DNA of 41,505 nucleotides from RPQJ01 sp031404015 (GTDB lineage: Bacteria; Pseudomonadota; Gammaproteobacteria; Steroidobacterales; Steroidobacteraceae), in the NCBI GenBank assembly GCA_031404015.1, contig JANNGT010000003.1, positions 1 through 41,505 of the forward strand. The letters are read 5' to 3'. Below, one piece after another: positions 7,519 to 15,637 of this stretch (position 1 is the first letter of the stretch; every line of letters begins with the position of its first letter). The notes under the pieces were generated by a model. The model saw only the letters and a list, made by a program, of their open reading frames with translations. It had not been told where the DNA came from and made no database searches. Both the position numbers and the translations under genes were made by a program.

Positions 7519-9318
7519 ATGCTGACTCACCTGCAGATCCGTGACTTCGCCATCGTCGAGGCGGTCGAACTGGAATTCGGCCAGGGCTTTACCGTGCTCA
7601 CGGGCGAGACCGGCGCGGGCAAGTCGATCCTGGTCGACGCGCTGATGCTCGCCGTGGGCGGCCGCGCGGACAGCGGCTCAGTGCGCCACGGCGCCGAACG
7701 CGCCGAAGTCAGCGCGACTTTCACCGTGACAGGCAACGCTGCCGCCGTGGCGTGGCTCGACGAACAGGCGATCGAACACGGAGGCGAGTGCCAGCTGCGG
7801 CGAGTCGTCGGCGCCGATGGTCGTGGCCGTGCGTACCTCAACGGCCAGGCCGTGCCCGTGCAGTCGCTGCGCACGCTCGGCGAGTTGCTGGTCGACGTGC
7901 ACGGCCAGCTCGAGTTCCAGTCCCTGTCACGGCGCGGCTACCAGCGCGCCACCATCGACGGCAGTGGATCCCTCGAGAGCCAGTGCGCGGCGGTGCGCAG
8001 GGCGCACACGGAGTGGCAGGCACTCGACGCGCAGCGTGCGTCGTTCGAGCAGCGGCTGCGCGACCGTGAATCGCGTCTCGACCTCCTGCGCCACTACGTC
8101 ACCGAGCTGCAGGCGCTCGATCCCAAGCCGGGCGAAGTCGAAACGCTGGTCGAGGAAGGCAAACGCATTGCAGGGCTCGGCCGGCTTGCGGAGGGCACGG
8201 CGCAGGTCGAAGCCCTGCTGGCTGGTGACGACGGCGGCGGCGTCACGAGCGCGCTTGCGCGCGCCCACGGGGTGCTGCGGCCACTGGTCAGTCTCGATGC
8301 GGGACTCGAGGCGGCCGCGGCCCAGCTCGACGAGGCTACGATTGCTGCGCGTGAGGCGCTGTCGAGCCTGCGCCGCTACGCCGACGCGCTCGAAGCCGAT
8401 CCCGCGCGGCAGGAGTGGGTGGAGGCGCGATTGGCTGCGCTCGAAGCCGTTGCGCGCAAACACCGCGCCGACGCGCGCGAGCTGCCCGAACTGCGCGACA
8501 CCCTTGCAGCAGAATTGAGCGAGCTCGATGCCAGCGCGGTCAGTGCAGCTGAACTGCAACGGCGGCTCGCCGCCGCGCGCATGCGCTACCTCGATGCGGC
8601 CGAGGCCCTCTCGAGTTCACGGCGCAAGGCGGCCGCGACGCTTGACGGCAAGGTGACCGGGCTGATGCAGTCGCTCGGCATGCCGGGCGGCCTGTTTGCG
8701 ACCCGCATCGAACCGCAGGACCCACCTGTCTTTGCCGCGCACGGGAATGATGAGATCGAATTCCTCGTCAGCGCGAACCCGGGCCAGCCGCCACGACCGC
8801 TGGCCAAGGTGGCATCCGGCGGCGAACTGTCGCGCATCAGCCTGGGATTGCAGGTCGCCGCGGTCGAAGCCGCGCATCTGCCGTGCCTCGTGTTCGACGA
8901 GGTCGATGCCGGCGTTGGCGGCGCCGTGGCAGAGATGGTTGGCCGGCAGCTGCACACGTTGTCAGTGCAGGGACAAGTGCTGTGCGTCACTCACCTGCCG
9001 CAGGTTGCAGCGCAGGCCGACCAGCAAATGCGCGTGTCGAAGCACACGACCGACGGCACCACTCGCACGCGCATCGAATCGCTGGACGAAGCCGCGCGCG
9101 TCGAGGAACTGGCGCGCATGCTCGGTGGCGCCACGCTCACGGGGCGCACGCGCGAGCACGCGCGGGAGATGCTGCTGGCGGCCCGGAATGCAGCAAAGCA
9201 GGCCGCAACGCGCATTGCTGGCGCTGCCGGGAATACGGCCCCTAAGAAGAGCGCTGCGGGCGGCGCGGGCAAGCCTCGCGCACGCAGTGGCCGTGGAGCG
9301 TCAGGGCATGATCGGTGA
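7519..9318 (+). CDS. recN: DNA repair protein RecN (SMC-like)
   Basis: RecN is an SMC-like ATPase that acts early at double-strand breaks. The ATG at 7519 gives MLTHLQIRDFAIVE, the standard RecN start, and 599 residues. The Walker A motif GETGAGKS is at 29-36. A long coiled-coil middle follows, then the ABC signature VASGGELSRI near 430-440 and Walker B LVFDEVDAGVGG near 456-468. The usual family length is about 550; here roughly 40 extra Ala/Lys/Gly/Arg residues follow the normal end (TREHAREMLLAA). The last 77 nt overlap the 3' end of fur tail-to-tail. It is probably co-transcribed with nadK. Confidence 0.97.
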   Translation: MLTHLQIRDFAIVEAVELEFGQGFTVLTGETGAGKSILVDALMLAVGGRADSGSVRHGAERAEVSATFTVTGNAAAVAWLDEQAIEHGGECQLRRVVGADGRGRAYLNGQAVPVQSLRTLGELLVDVHGQLEFQSLSRRGYQRATIDGSGSLESQCAAVRRAHTEWQALDAQRASFEQRLRDRESRLDLLRHYVTELQALDPKPGEVETLVEEGKRIAGLGRLAEGTAQVEALLAGDDGGGVTSALARAHGVLRPLVSLDAGLEAAAAQLDEATIAAREALSSLRRYADALEADPARQEWVEARLAALEAVARKHRADARELPELRDTLAAELSELDASAVSAAELQRRLAAARMRYLDAAEALSSSRRKAAATLDGKVTGLMQSLGMPGGLFATRIEPQDPPVFAAHGNDEIEFLVSANPGQPPRPLAKVASGGELSRISLGLQVAAVEAAHLPCLVFDEVDAGVGGAVAEMVGRQLHTLSVQGQVLCVTHLPQVAAQADQQMRVSKHTTDGTTRTRIESLDEAARVEELARMLGGATLTGRTREHAREMLLAARNAAKQAATRIAGAAGNTAPKKSAAGGAGKPRARSGRGASGHDR

Positions 9319-9676
9319 TTTCAAAGCCGAGGCCATGGGCGATCGATCGTTGACGTTGCTCGATATCCTCGTCTGAGAACTCTTCGACGTGGCCGCAGTC
9401 TATGCAGACGATGTGGTCGTGGTGCACGCCCTCGTTCAGTTCGAATACCGCCGTGCCGCCCTCGAAGTGATGCCGGGTGACCAGCCCCGCGGATTCGAAT
9501 TGCGTGAGCACGCGGTAAACGGTGGCGAGGCCGATGTCCTCGTTCAGTTCGAGGAGCCGGCGATACACGTCTTCCGCGCTCATGTGGCGCACGGTCGTGC
9601 TCGCGAGGATTTCGAGAATCTTCAGGCGTGGCGCTGTGATCTTGAGTCCAGCGCGGCGCAGATGCGAAGGTTCCAC
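9242..9676 (-). CDS. fur: Ferric uptake regulator Fur
   Basis: Fur is a dimeric metal-dependent repressor of iron-uptake genes. The 144-residue protein has the winged-helix half (LKITAPRLKILEIL at 11-24, GLATVYRVLTQFESAG at 49-64). The metal-binding half has HHDH at 85-88, Cys91/Cys94 (CIDCG) and a second Cys pair at 131 and 136. It is followed divergently by bamE, the common fur/omlA arrangement in Xanthomonas-like genomes. Its 3' end overlaps recN by 77 nt on the opposite strand. Confidence 0.97.
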   Translation of the reverse strand: MEPSHLRRAGLKITAPRLKILEILASTTVRHMSAEDVYRRLLELNEDIGLATVYRVLTQFESAGLVTRHHFEGGTAVFELNEGVHHDHIVCIDCGHVEEFSDEDIEQRQRSIAHGLGFEITDHALTLHGHCVREACPRRPQRSS

Positions 9677-9773
9677 GGATTGCTCCTTGCAGCCGGTGTG
9701 CCGCGCCTAAGCACGGTTGGGTTATGATCGCGGCGCATTATCTCCGGCCCGGCCCGGTAACTCCAGACAGCAG

Positions 9774-10247
9774 ATGACCACCTTCATGAACGCGTTTTCC
9801 CGCGCTGCCTTAATAACGTTGCTGCTCGGCGGGACGCTGCTCGGTGCGGGCGGTTGCGTGTACCGGCCGAACATCCAGCAGGGCAACCTGCTCAAGGTGG
9901 AGGACATCGACCAGGTAACCGTGGGCATGACCCGCAGCCAGGTTCGCTACGTGCTCGGCACGCCGATGCTGGCCGACCCCTTCAACCCGCAGCGCTGGGA
10001 TTACATTTACACGTTTCGCCGCGGCCGCGAATCTTCGATTGATCGCGCGCACTTCATCGTTCATTTTGAAGGCGACAAGGTCAGCCGTGTCGAAAAACCT
10101 GATCTGCCCGAAGCGATCAAGGTGGACAGGAAAGAAGACCTGGCGAAGACCAAGGAACTGGCCAAGGGCGCGGAGCGCGATCCCCCGCCCTCGCCTTCGA
10201 TCCAGCAGCCCCAGCCCGACGCGCCGCGTCCCGGCAGCGACAACTAA
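9774..10247 (+). CDS. bamE: Outer-membrane assembly lipoprotein BamE (SmpA/OmlA)
   Basis: BamE is a small lipoprotein of the BAM complex that folds beta-barrels into the outer membrane. From the ATG at 9774 a 27-residue signal peptide leads to Cys28, in a GAGGC box that is poorer than the usual LxGC. The mature part starts VYRPNIQQGN and shows the family hallmarks VTVGMTRSQVRYVLGTPM and DPFNPQRWDYIY. A Pro/Ala-rich tail of about 30 residues extends past the core. ATG 9786 is an alternative start. An extended -10-like TTATGAT lies at 9722-9728. Confidence 0.93.
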   Translation: MTTFMNAFSRAALITLLLGGTLLGAGGCVYRPNIQQGNLLKVEDIDQVTVGMTRSQVRYVLGTPMLADPFNPQRWDYIYTFRRGRESSIDRAHFIVHFEGDKVSRVEKPDLPEAIKVDRKEDLAKTKELAKGAERDPPPSPSIQQPQPDAPRPGSDN

Positions 10248-10248
10248 C

Positions 10249-10560
10249 CTACGGCGATTTCTTCGCGCTGCGACTTTTGCCCGCGGCCCGTTCGCGCCGT
10301 TGAGCGCGCGGATCGACGCGCAGTGGCCGATAGATCTCGACCCGGTCCCGATCCCGTAGCGGCCGGTCGGCGGCACAGGCCGCACCGAAAACCCCCAGGA
10401 CCAGCGTGCGCTCGCGCAATTCCGGAAACTCATCCAACAGGCCCGATTGCTCGACCGCAGCCTGTGCCGTGAGCCCGGTCAGCGGCAATGCCAGCGTGAC
10501 GAGCCGTTGGCGGTCCGGCAATGCGTAGACGACATCGACCCGCGGGCCGGCCTCACCCAT
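10249..10560 (-). CDS. rnfH: RnfH family ubiquitin-like protein
   Basis: This is a 103-residue member of the RnfH (UPF0125) family, a beta-grasp fold usually encoded beside ratA; its molecular role is not settled. The core reads VDVVYALPDRQRLVTLAL, then GVFGAACAADRPLRDRDRVEIYRPL, the diagnostic ending, and a Lys/Arg-rich tail. The ATG at 10560 overlaps the ratA stop by 8 nt (ATGGGTGA), which fits translational coupling. A start at 10605 would add 15 residues without support. It converges on bamE with 1 nt between the stops. Confidence 0.9.
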   Translation of the reverse strand: MGEAGPRVDVVYALPDRQRLVTLALPLTGLTAQAAVEQSGLLDEFPELRERTLVLGVFGAACAADRPLRDRDRVEIYRPLRVDPRAQRRERAAGKSRSAKKSP

Positions 10561-11056
10561 TGGGGGTCGGATCCACTGTCGGAGGCGGGGAACTGGATGC
10601 CGCATGAGGGGCCGGAGAATGTTTGTGGACGGCCCGGGCCCGTGCCACGAACGCGTCGATCAACTCGCCTATGCTTTGCTCGAACGCGCGACCGAACAGC
10701 ATCGAGGCCACAGGGTTCGCAAACTCGAACTTCATCTCGAGGTCAATCCTGGTGCCCGCCGTGCCGATGGCGGAGAACGACCACAACCCGTCAAGGCGCT
10801 TGAACGGACCTTCGACCAGGGTCAGGGACATCCAGTCAGGACGTTGCATCACGTTGCGCGTCGTGAACGACTGCCGGATGCCTGCCCGCTCCATGGTCAT
10901 GCTGGCCTGGAGGTCGCATTCAGTCTTTTCGTGGACCTGCGCGCCGGCCACCCAAGGCAGGAATTCGCAGTAACGCTCGACGTCGACCACGAGGTCGAAC
11001 ATCTGTTCGGGGGAGAAGGTGACGAGCGCCGTGCGCTTGATTTCGCGGATGGACAT
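10553..11056 (-). CDS. ratA: RatA-type START/polyketide-cyclase domain protein
   Basis: The 167-residue protein belongs to the RatA/Coq10 START-like family. E. coli RatA was described as inhibiting 70S assembly, while Coq10 relatives bind ubiquinone, so the role is debated. The motif set is clear: MSIREIKRTALVTFSPEQMF at the start, DVERYCEFLPWVAGAQV, then GPFKRLDGLWSF and the amphipathic C-terminal helix. The ATG at 11056 is chosen because family members begin just before this block; upstream in-frame codons are low-complexity. rnfH overlaps the 3' end and smpB is divergent after 74 bp, as in many proteobacteria. Confidence 0.93.
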   Translation of the reverse strand: MSIREIKRTALVTFSPEQMFDLVVDVERYCEFLPWVAGAQVHEKTECDLQASMTMERAGIRQSFTTRNVMQRPDWMSLTLVEGPFKRLDGLWSFSAIGTAGTRIDLEMKFEFANPVASMLFGRAFEQSIGELIDAFVARARAVHKHSPAPHAASSSPPPTVDPTPNG

Positions 11057-11130
11057 GGTCGATTTGGGTCGCGGGCGCGCGCAGTGTATGCGGGACGGAT
11101 AGAATGCGCGACCCGTATCCAAGTGCCGTC

Positions 11131-11619
11131 ATGCCCACCCCCCGCAAGGACAAGGAACGCAAGTCCGACGAAAACCCGACGATCGCGCAGAACAAGCGCG
11201 CGCGTTACGAGTATTTCATCGAGGACAGGCTCGAAGCGGGTCTCGCGCTGCAGGGCTGGGAGGTCAAGAGCCTGCGTGCGGGCAAGGCGCAGATCACTGA
11301 AGGCTACGTCATCGTAAAGGACGGTGAAGCCTTCCTGATCGGCGCACACATCACGCCGCTGCGCACCGTCTCGACCCACATCACCGCCGACCCGACGCGC
11401 ACCCGCAAACTGCTGTTGAACCGCAAGGAACTGGACAGCCTGGTCGGTGCGGTCGAGCGCAAGGGCCATACCATCGTGCCGCTGGAACTCTATTGGAGCC
11501 ACGGCAAGGTGAAGATGGAAATCGGCGTAGCGAAGGGCAAACAGTCCCACGACAAGCGTGAAACCGAGAAAGACCGCGACTGGCAGCGGGAGAAGTCGCG
11601 GCTGCTGCGCAGGCGGTAG
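11131..11619 (+). CDS. smpB: SsrA-binding protein SmpB
   Basis: SmpB binds the tRNA-like part of tmRNA and takes it to stalled ribosomes for trans-translation. The 162 residues contain IAQNKRARYEYFIEDRLEAG, the GWEVKSLRAGKAQITEGYV barrel core and the C-terminal KRETEKDRDWQREKSRLLRR helix that enters the mRNA channel. The ATG at 11131 fits the usual short Lys-rich start; an upstream codon at 11104 would add nine residues. ssrA, its RNA partner, follows 150 bp downstream. Confidence 0.97.
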   Translation: MPTPRKDKERKSDENPTIAQNKRARYEYFIEDRLEAGLALQGWEVKSLRAGKAQITEGYVIVKDGEAFLIGAHITPLRTVSTHITADPTRTRKLLLNRKELDSLVGAVERKGHTIVPLELYWSHGKVKMEIGVAKGKQSHDKRETEKDRDWQREKSRLLRRR

Positions 11620-11730
11620 GAAGGGCAGGAAGGAAGGGCAGGAAGGGCAGGAAGCGCAGGAAGTGCCGGCTTTAACTTCCTGATCTTCCTGTCCTTCCTG
11701 TCCTTCCTGCCCTTCCTGCGCTTCCTGCCC
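11619..11730. repeat. Inverted array of 9-bp GGAAGNNCA repeats forming a long hairpin
   Basis: The left arm (11619-11664) is a tandem run of GGAAGGGCA-type 9-mers. The right arm (11675-11730) holds the reverse complement in six variant copies. GGAAGT at 11659-11664 pairs with ACTTCC at 11675-11680 around a 10-nt loop, and pairing continues outward with few mismatches to about 11632/11707, then again after a slip. It starts at the smpB stop codon and ends where the ssrA -35 begins. It has no coding sense and is not a CRISPR (units too short, no spacers). Confidence 0.85.
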
Positions 11731-11758
11731 TTGCGTTCCTCGGTACAACCCCTAAACT
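11731..11758 (+). promoter_or_regulatory. Probable sigma-70 promoter of ssrA
   Basis: TTGCGT (11731-11736), a 16-nt spacer and TAAACT (11753-11758) lie 12 nt before the mature tmRNA 5' end at 11771. A primary transcript start a few bases upstream of 11771 would be trimmed by RNase P. Confidence 0.55.
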
Positions 11759-11770
11759 GATCGCGTTCAC

Positions 11771-12125
11771 GGGGGCGACCGGTTTCGACGTGGGTCGCGA
11801 AACTCCATGTGCATGCCGAGGTGCAAGATACCTCGTTAAACTACTTGCAAACTATTAGTTGCCAACGACGACAACTACGCTCTAGCGGCTTAATCCCGCT
11901 TAACCCCCGACTGGCGTGTGCTTGTGCATCCAGACCCGGGGGACGCGCTCACAAGCTCGCGTGTCCAGTGTGCTGAGGGCTGGCTCGCTAAAACGTTCCT
12001 GAGCTGGTCGGTCATCTTCCCTGCCGCTTGGGTAGTGAACGACGAGAATCAAAAAGACGGCTAAGCATGTAGGTCCTGGAATGTAGGGCTTGCGGACGCG
12101 GGTTCGATTCCCGCCGCCTCCACCA
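11771..12125 (+). ncRNA. ssrA: tmRNA (SsrA), tag peptide ANDDNYALAA
   Basis: tmRNA rescues ribosomes stalled on broken messages and adds a degradation tag. The 5' end GGGGGCG pairs with CGCCTCC before the ACCA at 12122-12125 to form the 7-bp acceptor stem. The 3' T-arm GGTTCGATTCC and the 5' GGTTTCGACG block are typical. The resume codon GCC at 11861 starts the tag A-N-D-D-N-Y-A-L-A-A, ending in TAA at 11891-11893. E. coli has ANDENYALAA, so only Glu4 differs (Asp). Length is 355 nt. The CCA is encoded. smpB lies upstream on the same strand and a terminator follows. Confidence 0.97.
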
Positions 12126-12140
12126 TCCCCCTGGGGACGA

Positions 12141-12164
12141 AGGCTCTCGAAAGAGAGCCTTTTT
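12141..12164 (+). terminator. Rho-independent terminator of ssrA
   Basis: AGGCTCTC-GAAA-GAGAGCCT (12141-12160) is a perfect 8-bp stem with a GAAA tetraloop, followed by TTTTCTTT. It lies 15 nt after the tmRNA 3' end. Confidence 0.92.
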
Positions 12165-12214
12165 CTTTGGCGCGAGCCGCTTTTTTTCCTGGCCTGCTGA
12201 CAACGACGCCGCTG

Positions 12215-12727
12215 CTACGGCTCGATTCGCGCGCCCTGTCCCGTGGCTGTTTCGCCGCTCCCGATCGGTTTGCCATCGGTGTCGAACAGCGTCACCGTGA
12301 GTCGGGAGGTGTAAGAGCGCCCATCTCCAGCAAGCTCGATTTGCTCACGGATGTCACCGTGGCCGGCCGGCATCCAGCCCCCGCCCGCTTTGATCTCCGC
12401 GAAGTCAGCTGGCGGTTTCGATGTGAAAAACCGGTAGCGCAACTCATACCGGCCAGGCGCCGTCTGTCGCCATGAGCCGTATGCAGGCGGCACGGGGGGT
12501 GCGCCGTCGTAATTTGACGACTCCAGCATCGTGCCGCCCGCGTTGAACGCATACAGCAGCTGCAGGTCTTTCACCGCCGCGAAGGCGCCCTCGTGAAACT
12601 GAACCTGTGCTTGCCATGCACCCACCAGAGGGTCCAGCGACTCGACGGGTGGAGACTTGGAACTGCTGCAGGCGGATAACACTCCGAACATCGCCAACGC
12701 GCAGGTCGCCATCGCCACGCTTCGCAT
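12215..12727 (-). CDS. Uncharacterised lipoprotein
   Basis: A 170-residue protein from the ATG at 12727, preceded by AGGGGACC. A signal peptide ends in the lipobox LSAC (Cys20), followed by SSSK, so it is probably an outer-membrane lipoprotein. The mature part (PLVGAWQAQVQFHEG, ..YGSWRQTAPGRYELRYRFF, ..SYTSRLTVTLFDTDGKPIG) alternates short beta strands and looks like a lipocalin-like barrel, but I do not recognise a named family. It is the last of four minus-strand genes (GloVer protein, molybdoenzyme, RDD protein, lipoprotein) and lies 69 bp after the RDD gene. Confidence 0.8.
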   Translation of the reverse strand: MRSVAMATCALAMFGVLSACSSSKSPPVESLDPLVGAWQAQVQFHEGAFAAVKDLQLLYAFNAGGTMLESSNYDGAPPVPPAYGSWRQTAPGRYELRYRFFTSKPPADFAEIKAGGGWMPAGHGDIREQIELAGDGRSYTSRLTVTLFDTDGKPIGSGETATGQGARIEP

Positions 12728-12796
12728 ACTGGTCCCCTTTTCTGGCCGACAATGGATGGCAGAGCGACTCCAGCGCACAAGCGCGCAACGGCCAGC

Positions 12797-13312
12797 TTAA
12801 GTGCCGTTGCCGAAGGTTACCGGCACGGGTCCGTGATGCCGGCGCGGTCGCACGACCACCGTGCCCGCCAGTTTATCGTGCCAACCCTGCTTGCGCAGAT
12901 CGAAGGCCACCCAGAGGATTCCCACCATGAACGGCAGCATCGCCACGTAATACCCCGCGTAGCGACCGATCAATTGCCCCGTGCTCGGCTTCGCACCGGT
13001 CTTCGCATCCACGATTCTTGCCGAGATCGCGATCTTGCCGGGCGTCGCCTGGCGATACACCCAGAACGTCACGATGGCGATGGCGGGCAAAACCCAATTG
13101 ATCAAGACATCAGCGGGGCCGCGAATCAGTGCATCAGACATCCAGTAGTCTTTGCCGTAGATCGCAGCCATCAACGGCAGGCATACGATCAACACCAGCA
13201 GCGTGTCGATCAGCGCTGCGCCCACGCGCAGCCAGAAGCCCACGTACTCGAGGTCTGCAGTGTTTGCGAGCGAGCTTGAATCGTGCACGTGATCTCCATC
13301 GCGAAAAGGCAT
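12797..13312 (-). CDS. RDD family membrane protein
   Basis: RDD proteins are small multi-pass inner-membrane proteins of mostly unknown function; some have been linked to cation/proton exchange. The 171-residue protein has the family signature FWLRVGAALIDTLLVLIVCL (Arg and Asp in helix 1) near 28-47, a second helix around VLINWVLPAIAIVTFWVY and a third around YYVAMLPFMVGILWVAF. The block TPGKIAISARIVDAKTG and the ending WHDKLAGTVVV are also typical. ATG 13312 is chosen because the upstream extension is Arg/Gly-rich. It is 35 bp downstream of the molybdoenzyme gene. Confidence 0.88.
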   Translation of the reverse strand: MPFRDGDHVHDSSSLANTADLEYVGFWLRVGAALIDTLLVLIVCLPLMAAIYGKDYWMSDALIRGPADVLINWVLPAIAIVTFWVYRQATPGKIAISARIVDAKTGAKPSTGQLIGRYAGYYVAMLPFMVGILWVAFDLRKQGWHDKLAGTVVVRPRRHHGPVPVTFGNGT

Positions 13313-13347
13313 GACGCAGGACCTCGCGCAAGCGAGGTGAGCCGGAA

Positions 13348-15612
13348 TCAGGCGGCGCTGATACCGGTCGGCTCGTACGCGGCTGTGAATGGTGCCGCGA
13401 CCCCGACCACCTCGACCGGCGTGCCGTTCAGGACGGCGGTGCCGGTGAGTGCGTCGACGCGCTGGTCGTCTACGAGGTCGTTGATGCTCACGCCCGCGTT
13501 TGCGCTCGCCACTGCCAGCTTGACGCCCGCACGGCCATGGCCCCATCCATGCGGCAGGCTGACCACGCCGGCTTCAATGTCCGGTGTGACTTCAACCGCG
13601 ACCTGCACCGAACCGACGCGTGACGTAACCGTCGCCATTGCGCCGTCGTGCAGATTGCGCGCCACCGCGTCGTCGGGGTGCATCAGCAACGTGCAGCGTG
13701 GCTTGCCCTTCACCAGTCGCTGGCTGTTGTGCAACCAGGAGTTATTGCTGCGCACGTGCCGGCGACCGATCAGCAGCAGGGGCGGCACGGGCTCGAGCAA
13801 CGCTGCGCGCGCGCGTGCGAGATCCGCCAGGAAAAGCGCGGGCGCCAGCTCGAGTCGCTTGTTGTTTGATGCCAGTCGACGCGGAAACGCCTGCTCCAGC
13901 GGCCCAAGGTCGAGGCCATTGGGTTCCGCCAGCAGGCGCTGCAGCGTGACTCCTGCCGGACGCCGATCCGGCGCCGACAGCAACTTGCGCAGCGCGCCGA
14001 AACCCGGCAGCGCGCCGAGCAGCTTCAGCTTGCCTGCGTTGGGCAGGCCGTAGCGTCCGGTCTTCAGCATCCAGTCCAGTGTGCCGTCGGGGCCGAGCCG
14101 CCGCGCAATGACGTCTTTGCCCTTGAGCGCGAGCTTCGCCCCGAGTGCACGCGGGGGCTTGCGCACGCGGCGCGCAATCTCGGCGAGGATTTCGTGGTCG
14201 TGCAGCGCGTCCGCGGGCTTCTCGAACAACGCCGGCGAATACTTCACGACGTTACGCACCGCGAAGCCGCCCAGCGCGATGTCGTAATGACTGCGCTCCA
14301 ACGGACTGACGGGCGGCAGGATCAGGTGCGCGTGGCGTGACGACTCGTTCACATACAGGTCGATCGCGACCATGAAATCAAGTTGCGCCAGCGCCGCGTC
14401 GAGCTGGCCACCGTTCGGCGTCGACAAAACCGGATTGCCGGCAAACGTGAAGAGCGCACGCACCTGGCCCGCGCCTGGCGTCGTGATTTCCTCTGCCAGC
14501 GCGGCGACGGGCAGTTCGTTCGAGAACTCCGGCAGCTTGCGCACCCGCGAATGAAACTTGCCGTAGTGCCCGCGTGAACCGTAGGCACGCGTCAGGTCGA
14601 CGGCCGGTTCGGCAAACATCATGCCGCCCTCACGGTCGAGATGGCCGGTCACCGCGTTCAGGCAATAGATCAGCCACAGCGTGAGCCCGCCAAATTCCTG
14701 CGTGCACGCCCCGACGCGGCCATAGACCAGCGCACGCGGTTCGTTCACGAGTTCGTGCGCCAGCGCAACGATGCGCGACTGCGGCAAGCCCGTGCGCGCG
14801 GCCAGTTGCAACGGGTCGAAACCGAGCACGGCCTCCCGCAATGCATCGAGGCCGTCGCTGTGCGGTGCAAGGTGCGCGGTATCCACCCGGCCCCGCGTGA
14901 ACACCTCGTGCAACAGCGCGAGCAACAGGAACACGTCCGTGCCAGGACGGATGCCCAGGTACTCGTCCGCAATCGCAGCCGATTCCGTGCGGCGCGGATC
15001 AACGACCACGAAGCGCCCTCCGCGCGCGTGCAGCGCGTCGATGCGTTTCTCGAACCCGGGCGCTCCCATGATCGACCCCGCGGACGCGACAGGATTGCCG
15101 CCGATGCACACGAACAACTGCGTGCGGTCGACGTCAGGCACTGGCATGAGGAACTGGTGCCCGAACATCGCCCACGACGCGACCATGTGGGGCAACTGGT
15201 CGACGCTGGTCGCCGAGTAAAGGTTCTGCGTGCGGAAGGCGCGGATGAAATCGCCGATGCCGAGCATGGCGCCGAGGTTGTGCACCGTGGGATTGCCCGC
15301 ATACAGCGCGATGGCGTCGTTGCCATGCTTGGCGCGGATGTCGGCGACGCGCGATTCGATTTCAGCGAACGCGGCGGCCCACGAGATCTGTTCCCATCCG
15401 TCAGCGGATCGCTTGAGCGGCGCTCGCAGCCGGTCCGGATCCTCGTGCAGATCCTTGAGCGCGACGGCCTTGGGGCAGATGTGGCCCTTGCTCAGCACGT
15501 CATCGCGATTGGGCTTGATCGACAGCACCTCGCCATTGCGGTGCTCGATCACGATGCCGCACATCGCCTCGCAGAGGCAGCAGGTGCGGCGATGGAAACC
15601 TTCGTTCGTCAT
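13348..15612 (-). CDS. Molybdopterin-dependent oxidoreductase (DMSO reductase superfamily)
   Basis: A 754-residue single-subunit-type molybdopterin enzyme. A [4Fe-4S] motif C-x2-C-x3-C-x27-C uses Cys11, Cys14, Cys18 and Cys46. Next come Mo-MGD-binding stretches (LFVCIGGNPVASAG, GGRFVVVDPRRTESA, ALFTFAGNPVLSTPNGG). The C-terminal molydop-binding domain includes LLIGRRHVRSNNSWLHN and VSLPHGWGHG. There is no twin-Arg signal, so it is probably cytoplasmic. In formate dehydrogenases a Cys or Sec ligates Mo; the matching region here (SVDQLPH at 136-142) has neither. The substrate is unknown. The start at 15612 is supported by GGGAG; 15624 is an alternative. The GloVer gene ends 25 bp upstream. Confidence 0.88.
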   Translation of the reverse strand: MTNEGFHRRTCCLCEAMCGIVIEHRNGEVLSIKPNRDDVLSKGHICPKAVALKDLHEDPDRLRAPLKRSADGWEQISWAAAFAEIESRVADIRAKHGNDAIALYAGNPTVHNLGAMLGIGDFIRAFRTQNLYSATSVDQLPHMVASWAMFGHQFLMPVPDVDRTQLFVCIGGNPVASAGSIMGAPGFEKRIDALHARGGRFVVVDPRRTESAAIADEYLGIRPGTDVFLLLALLHEVFTRGRVDTAHLAPHSDGLDALREAVLGFDPLQLAARTGLPQSRIVALAHELVNEPRALVYGRVGACTQEFGGLTLWLIYCLNAVTGHLDREGGMMFAEPAVDLTRAYGSRGHYGKFHSRVRKLPEFSNELPVAALAEEITTPGAGQVRALFTFAGNPVLSTPNGGQLDAALAQLDFMVAIDLYVNESSRHAHLILPPVSPLERSHYDIALGGFAVRNVVKYSPALFEKPADALHDHEILAEIARRVRKPPRALGAKLALKGKDVIARRLGPDGTLDWMLKTGRYGLPNAGKLKLLGALPGFGALRKLLSAPDRRPAGVTLQRLLAEPNGLDLGPLEQAFPRRLASNNKRLELAPALFLADLARARAALLEPVPPLLLIGRRHVRSNNSWLHNSQRLVKGKPRCTLLMHPDDAVARNLHDGAMATVTSRVGSVQVAVEVTPDIEAGVVSLPHGWGHGRAGVKLAVASANAGVSINDLVDDQRVDALTGTAVLNGTPVEVVGVAAPFTAAYEPTGISAA

Positions 15613-15637
15613 CACCGCTCCCATGCGTGGCACTGCG

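Noticed and set aside
11619..11730. CRISPR array
   Set aside because: Units are 9 bp, contiguous and inverted; no 25-40 bp repeats or unique spacers.
12012..12203. 63-aa minus-strand frame with WWRRRESNPRPQ-like sequence over the tmRNA 3' end
   Set aside because: This is the well-known false protein read antisense to a tRNA-like T-arm; the tmRNA explains the bases.
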